A stretch of 64,000 nt of DNA from Montifringilla adamsi (Eukaryota; Chordata; Aves; Passeriformes; Passeridae): contig JAGGNK010006448.1 of assembly GCA_017590115.1 (NCBI GenBank), positions 10,650,099-10,714,098 of the forward strand. The letters run 5' to 3'. Shown here piece by piece: positions 57,024-64,000 of the stretch. A program made the translations under genes and the position numbers. The first letter of the stretch is position 1, and each line of letters starts with the position of its first letter. A model generated the notes under the pieces. It made no database searches. It was given only the letters and a program-made list of their open reading frames with translations, and was not told the origin of the DNA.

Positions 57024-57938
57024 ACCTGAGCAATTCCATTGGAAAGTAAACATGGGTCCTCTGCAGGAGGGTGACCAGCCTGACCCTCTGTGGTGTTACA
57101 GACGAACAGTCAAAGGGCAGAGTAAACATCAGCAGCAAGGAAAGAAAGGAGCACAGGCACATATCCCCCAGGTGCTGCAAGTGCGGCAGTTTCAGCTAAA
57201 AAGCAAGATCTGTGGACAGATTTTGAAAAAGCACCTAAAAACAGCACTTCTGTTTCCCAGAGAAAGGCTGTTGCTCTTCACAGAACCAGTCTGTAAACAT
57301 GTCATGCCAGGAAGAAAGCAGTGAGTTCCTTCTCTCTACTCCAAATCTCTGCCCCAGAAGAAAAACACTCTGTGTAGGTGTTCTGCACATACATACATTT
57401 TTCAAGTTAAAAAAAGTAAACACATTTCTATTACAGCAAGAAGGTAATGGTGAAATCTTTAAGAAATTGCTTCTTAGAGAGAGAAATGGCACAGCAGGAT
57501 CCAGCAAAATCCTAAAAGGATAATTCAGCAATAAACTTTCTGGGGAATGAGAGTTATTTAATTTTTAAATTGCTATCACAACTTTTTTGAATGAAAAAAA
57601 GCTTTCATATTTTCACTCATGTTAAATAAATCTTTCCTGTGTCTCAGTTATGTGTGCTGGAAGTGCTTGGGAGGTTTTTCAAAGATTCCTTATAGATTTA
57701 CCTGCTCCCTGATAGAAATCTCAGTGATGGGATGCTGAAACCCTTACCCACACAAGCTGTCATATTGCTAGCAGCAGAGCTATCTGTGTGTCAAAGGCAT
57801 TGTGCTGAGGTAAGGCTTTGCAGAGCAGGGCCTCCCGAGACCCATGAAAATGATCCTTTCCAAATGATCTACAGAAAATTTCCTGACAGGTACAGGGGAT
57901 GCAGGTTGTGATCAGTTTGTTGTCCATTGTCTCTGCCA
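57024..57938. other. GPC6 intron between CR1 and LTR fragment
   Basis: Unique sequence with no recognised element. Overlapping short frames at 57.2-57.5 kb carry no family signature. Confidence 0.5.
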
Positions 57939-58062
57939 CTCTTTTGTCCACAGAGGGAGGACTCCTTACACTGTTTCCCTGCTCCAGCACAAGGTCCCTC
58001 CCACAGGAGACAATCCTGTACAAACCACTCCAACTCATTCATTTGCCCCCCAAAATGAGCCT
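57939..58062 (+). mobile_element. Short fragment of the same large avian LTR family
   Basis: GGAGGACTCCTTACACTGTTTC and CCTGCTCCAGCACAAGGTCC, then CTCCCACAGGAGACAATCCTG, match the modular part of the LTR family seen at 40.5 kb (CTCCAG...GGTCC...CCCAC modules). Only about 120 bases are recognisable and neither terminus is present. Confidence 0.6.
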
Positions 58063-59885
58063 TCTTCCTTCCCCTTTCCTGTATCTGCCTTCTCATGATT
58101 TATCCCTTGCTTCTTGCTGCAAAGGAAATTCTTCCTCCTCACTCTTTGTGTCCCAGAGCAGAAGCACCCATACCAGCACATTAAAAAGCAGAATTAATAG
58201 ATATCTGGCAGTATCATTAAATAATCCAAACATAATTTGCTTGCAAACTGTGAGTAAAATCCTAAAACTACTGAGTGAAAGGAACTTTTCCCTTTGACTT
58301 CAGCTGAGCCAAGGCTGTAGGCCAGATGCTCCCTATCCATTGATTAGATTCATTACTTGAAGAAAGCCACAACCATTTAAATCCATTTTTAAAAATGAGG
58401 GATTAAATATTTTGTCAAAAAAGAATATGGAATACAAAGCTATGACATAATAGAAAATGTTGATGGAATTGCTGGACTTTTAATTGCTCAACAGGGCTTT
58501 TAGACAATTTTATTATTGTGTGTGTTAGTTTTGGAAGAAAGTGTTAAAATAGTCCAGCTTCTGGCACTCTAATTTCTTTATGCTTTTGATTATGCAGGCC
58601 TACATACACAATGCTGTTAGGCAGTAGATCTCAAGTGTTTTGTGCAACAAAACAACACCAGGACTTATTTACACAGGATGCTTTTGCATAAAAGAATGCG
58701 ACGTTGCAAAAAGAAACATACTTTTTGTAAAGTATGTTGAAGCGTTTTAGTTTTCTTGTAATTAATCATATTTCACTTTGGTCTGTGGATTCTGAATATC
58801 ATTACTGAATACAGAAATCTTGGAGGTTTATGATTAATACTGACTATTCAAAGCAAAAACAGTTGTGCTCAGAAATAACCCAGATTTAACAAGCAGTAGT
58901 TTCTCCCCTGTACTCTCCAGTTGAAGGGGGAAGTATACTTACAAGAGTGCACTATAATCTAGCTTTAGTATAAATAATAATGAAAACACATACACAGTTA
59001 ATTACTGTTTTCAATCTTCTTTTTAAGAGCTGCTTTCCCTCACTCCAATATACTGTGCTCAACTGTCTTTTGGTTTTGAAGGTGTTTTTCCCTATCAGTT
59101 AGTGTATCCTCTTGGAGAACCTTAACCACCTCTGTACTCAGAAATGATGTTTCATATACTGCTTACAGTAAGTAGACCATTGCAGTGATCTGGCATTTGA
59201 ATCTGGACAAATTATGCTAAATAACAAATACAGCAATTAATCAGAGACTTCCTTAGGAAGCAAAAATTGAGGATAATCAATCTTCAAACATTCTACCTTA
59301 CCTTGCAGTTTTCCACTTTTATTTAGCAAATGTTCTGCAAACCCCTGTTGTGCCTAGCAAATCTGTATTTCCAGAGCTATCTAGCAGAAATCAGACAAAA
59401 TCTCAAAGATACATGTTTATTTATGCATAATTCAACACCTGTTGAGGCTTCTGAATGGAGAGCCAGGAGAATTTTTTCAATGAGAGACACCTCTAGAAGA
59501 GATGTGTTTCTACGCTGTATTCCTAAATTCAGTAGGTTCCTACAAATTTGCTATAATTCAATTCACTCCATAAATTTAGTTGCAATAAACTTGGGACCAT
59601 CTTAAATTACATTTGCAAATCTCAACTAGTCTCTAAGTTACAGAAAGTCACCTTAAAACTAAAAAAAAATCTGTGGACTGACCCGACTAGAGATACCTTT
59701 ATTAAACTTTGGACTAGCTTTCTTAAATGAGACTCAAGCATCCAAAATTGCCACAGCTGGCACTTCTGTTCTGCATTGTAGTTTTTACTTAGAAATTGTG
59801 TAAACTGAAGCACATATTTAAGAAAAAAACTTCATCATGATGTAAAAATTCATCCAAAGAATGACTTGTGAGACAGAATCTTATG
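58063..59885. other. GPC6 intron with a conserved-looking block
   Basis: Unique sequence. The part at 58440-58720 is noted separately. Nothing else was recognised. Confidence 0.5.
58440..58720. promoter_or_regulatory. Candidate conserved non-coding block
   Basis: Repeat-free sequence with TTTTAATTGCTCAACAGGGC, CTTTTGATTATGCAGGCC and AAAGAATGCGACGTTGC. The CpGs and homeodomain-type words stand out from the neighbouring intron. No alignment is available. Confidence 0.22.
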
Positions 59886-60156
59886 GAAGTGTCTCCAGTG
59901 AGAGGAATGGAGGAAATGGCCTTAAGCTGAGACAGGGGGCATTCAGATTAGATATTTGAAAAAAAATTTTCACTGTTATGGTGGTCTGGCATTGGAATAT
60001 GCTGCCCAGGGAGGTTGTGGAGTCACCATCCCTGGAGATGTTTAAGAGGTGTCTGGGTCCAGCATTAGATGGTTTAGATGCTACAGAGGTAGTGCTGAGT
60101 TAATGGTTGGCCTTGATGATCTTAAAATTCTCTCCCAAACTTGGTGATCCTATAAA
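59886..60156 (+). mobile_element. CR1 LINE, 5'-truncated 3' end
   Basis: GAGGAAATGGCCTTAAGCTG and CATTCAGATTAGATATTTG open the match. It continues with GGAATATGCTGCCCAGGGAGG, GGAGTCACCATCCCTGGAG and TTGGCCTTGATGATCTTAAA, ending GGTGATCCTAT. An old but clear 3' end. Confidence 0.93.
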
Positions 60157-63100
60157 ATGTTTATGAAATAACTAATTTATATATACCCAGTTACTCAAAT
60201 ATGATTCAGGCTTTACATTTTCTAATTTGCATAGTACCCTTTTTCAAATAAGATTTACATTCTAGGACTTGCATCAAATTCCAGAAGAAAATTTAAATTA
60301 CTAATGCAGTATTTAACAACCTTAACCATTCTTTCCTTTAATTAAAGTACCAAGATAATAATGATTCCCTTTTGAGGCAGCTGTGACCTCAGGTTTTGTT
60401 AGCAGTGTGTGATTTTGCCAAAATTGAATTGAATCTTTGACAGTAAATAATGACCTTCAGTCAGGAACAATCCAAAGTCTTTGCTAATGATGATCTACAA
60501 CTTATTCCTCACATTAATTGTTCAATTTAATGTCTTTTTTTTCCATGCCCCACAGTTCTCTTTCTTAACTTGTGAGCTATTGTGCTTTTTTAGTGTAAAA
60601 TATTTTGGGTTGGTTTCTACTGCTAAATTTTACTCTGATATCTGTGAGATGTACTTTGTCAAGAGACATTTGAAGTATAAGGCACAAAGCAGCAGCACTT
60701 CTATTTTTTTAATTGGAAAACAATATATCCAAAAGCTGTCTTGACTACTCGTTTTTCATGCAGTTCAATGTTACAATTCACAATTATGCATCTAACTGAG
60801 AGTGGGAACACACTGAGTATATATTTATACTTTTGTTTAATGCAAGATATGTCATTGCCACTAAAGCTATTAGTATTTGGCAATGCACAAAGTCATGATT
60901 ATTCATACTTTTAATGATTTGTTCTTCTGTTTTCAGTATTTCAATTACTTGAACAATGTTTCTCCTATGCAAGTAAATAATATAAAAAATTCTAAAAATA
61001 TTTCACATTTTTCTAAAATGCTTCCGAATTTACACTAAAATTAATTTAGGGGTTTGTACACCACAGATGACGTAATAAGGAATATAAGAAGTTGTGACAG
61101 AGATGAGGGCAATGGAGCAGAACTCAAAATAACCACGTAGGTCAGGGAGCTAAACCAATCAGAGCCTGAAAACTTTAGCTCTCTTTTCCTCTGGTTTTGA
61201 AAAAAAAAAAAAAGAAAAAGAAAAAAAAATTGCCCTTGACCTAAGTAATCACTTGAATGAATTTGCTCAAACTGATTCTTCACAGGAATTTTTTGGGGGG
61301 AACCACATTTTCTGATGAAATAGAACAGTAAGAAAAACCCTGAGTACTCCACATGGGGTATAAAAGAGAAGAGTAATGGAGGAAAATTACCTTCCTTAAC
61401 CTGCTAGCCACACTTTTTATGCAACAGTTTTTCTGGGCTGCAAGTGTATATTGCTGACTTATGTCAAATTTTTCACCCACCAGTATACACAAATCCTTCT
61501 CCAGAGGGCTACTTCTTACACTTTAGTTTGACCAGGAGATCCTTTGTCAGCCTTGCTGATCTCCTGCCTTCCTTTTCTGATTTCCTCCATTTGAGAATTG
61601 AGAGCTCTAAGAAAAATATCCTTAAAGAGCTGACAGCTCTGCTCATCTCCTTTATTCTGCAGGCAGATTCCCAGGACAGTCCATCCACTAATTACTTTAA
61701 CAACTAAAAGCTCAGTCTCCCAAACACCAAGGTTCTGACTCTACTCTTTACCTGGCCAATATACCTCAAGACTGGGATGCCTCAAGCCCAGGCTGCCACC
61801 TCTCTTAACATTTCTAATTAGTTTCACCATCTTGGTAAGCAACTGGTTTCCTCTCCAGTGAAGACTTTATGGGGCAAAGATGATTCAATCAAGGGATTGA
61901 GACCTGAACCCAGAAAAGCGTATTAAGACATCTAGAAATACTTTGCTGCTTGTATTTTTGACATCTGCCCTGGGCTACATTACAATGCACGCAAGAAAAG
62001 CCTGGTCTCAGAGCTGTGTCACTGCACCCTCCACCACTAGGAGAAGATAGGAGCTTTTCCATGTACCAGGCATAGAAAAGTGGCACATAGAATGTGTGAC
62101 TGCATGTTGGATGTTTGCTGCTGAGGGGTGACTTTTAGTCAACCTCCTGTTGCATGTTTATCTCAATTTCTCTTCAGCTTTTTCTCATTGGATCAATTTA
62201 GTGTTTTAACACTTCACACCCTGTCTGTAACTGAAGTCCATTTATATATATTGTCCTCATTCAAAAATGTTTTTAAAATAAATTAATAATAGCAATATTT
62301 CTTTCAAAACACTACATATAGTTGGACTGCATGATTTTTCTCCTCCTAACTTCATCAACATTTTCTTTATCAAATCCCTTTAGAGAAGGTAGCCAAGAAG
62401 CCCATGTTGACATTTTTTTTCTCTATTTTTTTCTTTGCACCATGTAGTCTTGAAGTTATTACTATTAATTTATTGCATAGTTTTTAATTTGTTTGCAATT
62501 ACTGGCATTCAAATTAGTGCCATGATATTATTATTATTAAAAATAAAAGCATTTTCAGTTATTCACTGGAATTCAATTATTTTTCCTTTCTTTGAGTTAC
62601 TCATAGTCCTCAAATTTTCACTTCTGTTTCCAATCAATTGTGGTTTTGTTTTCTGTTATTCAGTTTGCAAATTAAATTATGCTTGTGTAAGGACTGGACG
62701 GTCAGAAACCTGATACTTGAACAGGTTCAAAACTGACAGGACCAGTTCACAGTCCTGTGCTACTGAATATAAATAGAAGAGGCATACTGACCTTTAAAAA
62801 TAACGGATACAATAAGGAATATTTGAGGATATATTGAAAATTATGAGAAGGCACATAAAAAAAATTCTTCAGAATGAAATAAATATTAGAATGGGGAACT
62901 GATATGTCAGCCTGTACATCAAGATTTGGGTAAGACAAGAGGTAGCAGGCATGGAAAAATTTGACAGTTTTATCACATAAGTAATTAGAGGGCTCTTATA
63001 TTTCACTGACCATGCACATTTTAATTGTATCTCAAAGAATAAACTGAAAATCAGGATATAGCGTCTCTAACTTGCTCATTTAGTCTGACAGAATGTCTGA

Positions 63101-63257
63101 CAGAAATCTGATCTAAAGGGATTTTTTCCTTCAACTTGAAAACAAAATTAAAACTATGCAATAAATGAATAATAATGACTGCAAGCATTTAAAAATAACC
63201 TTAAACTAAAATCTTCACCTAAAGAGGACAGACACTTTCCCTTCATGAGTAGTCACA
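60157..63257. other. GPC6 intron between two CR1 copies
   Basis: AT-rich unique sequence. An A-rich tract occurs at about 61.2 kb. No gene or other element was recognised. Confidence 0.55.
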
Positions 63258-63470
63258 TGAAGAGGACAAGAAGTGGGTACAAGTTGCACTAGAAGGGGTT
63301 TTACCTTCGTTTGAACAATCAGTCATTGGAACAACCTTACCAGAGAGGTTTTCAAGACATTTTTAGAGATGGTGCTAGATAATCTCATCTAGGCTCCCCT
63401 TTCCAGGAAAGGTTGGGCCAGGGGATCTTTCAAGGTTCTTTTCAGCCTGGGCTATTCTGTGGTTCTGTCA
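63258..63470 (+). mobile_element. CR1 LINE, short 3' end
   Basis: Starts near GAGGACAAGAAGTGGGTAC. It contains CATTGGAACAACCTTACCAG and GATCTTTCAAGGTTCTTTTC, and ends CTATTCTGTGGTTCTGTCA, the worn CR1 terminal repeat. About 210 bp. Confidence 0.87.
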
Positions 63471-64000
63471 TTTGATTCTTACTTTCTACTTTATATTTTT
63501 CTTTACATAATTAAGACTTTAAAAAACCCACAAACTTTGGCTTAACTTAATGATGTCTTGTTCCCTTGAGGGCTCTTTCTGAGATTTTGCCAGTTCAGAG
63601 TCAGCCCTCGGCAGTATCTGGATGAAATATCCATTGACTATTTCAATTACATTCAGCAGACAAGTGGTGGTGGGAAAAGAGAAACAGGGACTGAGGGTGT
63701 GGAACACAGCACGAAGCACCCTGGTGTGTACAGAAATGCCAGAAAGTGACTGACAGACACACTGACCTCATTAGTTCTGCTACTCATGAAACAACTGTTG
63801 ATAGCTGATATTTCATAGTAACGCGTTGCTGTTGAGTTAAAGAGCTACACAAGAATCTCCTTTTTTGTTTCAAATTATATACAGAATTAATGAGTTGCAA
63901 ATTGTAAAACAATCCAGCTTCAGTAAATATCACCATGAGCAGCACTAGGTTTACCTACAGAAAAGTTCAAAACAAAATTACTCAGTGAGTACAATAAGAT
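63471..64000. other. GPC6 intron, right edge of window
   Basis: Unique sequence to the end of the window. No feature was recognised. Confidence 0.5.

Noticed and set aside
57899..58297. 132-codon + frame
   Set aside because: Part lies over the LTR fragment at 57.94-58.06 kb and the rest matches nothing known.

Overview
The window is non-coding vertebrate DNA, most likely from a bird. It is AT-rich and intron-like, and its interspersed repeats are of avian type: seven fragments of CR1-like LINEs and several LTRs of avian endogenous retroviruses. No bacterial-style gene arrangement is present: there are no operons, ribosome-binding sites or CRISPR array. The many open frames of 60-130 codons look like chance frames.

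Only one protein-coding segment is supported, a single internal exon of glypican-6 (GPC6) on the + strand at 11866-12031. It has a strong polypyrimidine tract and AG acceptor, a GTAAGA donor, and 55 in-frame codons carrying six cysteines in the glypican pattern. The rest of the window therefore reads as the two flanking GPC6 introns: at least 11.9 kb upstream and at least 52 kb downstream. Introns this long fit the very large introns known for vertebrate GPC6.

Layout. 1-5.9 kb: unique intron with small tandem repeats. 5.9-6.4 kb: CR1 3' end (+). 11.87-12.03 kb: GPC6 exon. 17.0-18.0 kb: CR1 fragment (-) with decayed reverse transcriptase, three reading-frame segments and a perfect 27-bp palindrome. 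27.0-27.2 kb: recent tandem duplication. 27.84-28.36 kb: solo ERV LTR (-) with a 6-bp target duplication. 29.1-29.6 kb: CR1 (-). 40.5-41.25 kb and 45.7-46.2 kb: two LTRs of related avian families (+). 47.3-47.6 kb: CR1 (-). 56.6-57.0 kb: CR1 (+) containing (GGAGA)13. 57.94-58.06 kb: LTR fragment. 59.9-60.2 kb and 63.3-63.5 kb: CR1 3' ends (+). Several blocks between these have the base texture of conserved non-coding elements and are flagged only as candidates.

I found no undescribed multi-gene system. The most unusual structures are the foldback palindrome inside the CR1, the solo LTR with TG...TA ends, the pentamer array grown inside a CR1, and the tandem duplication at 27 kb.
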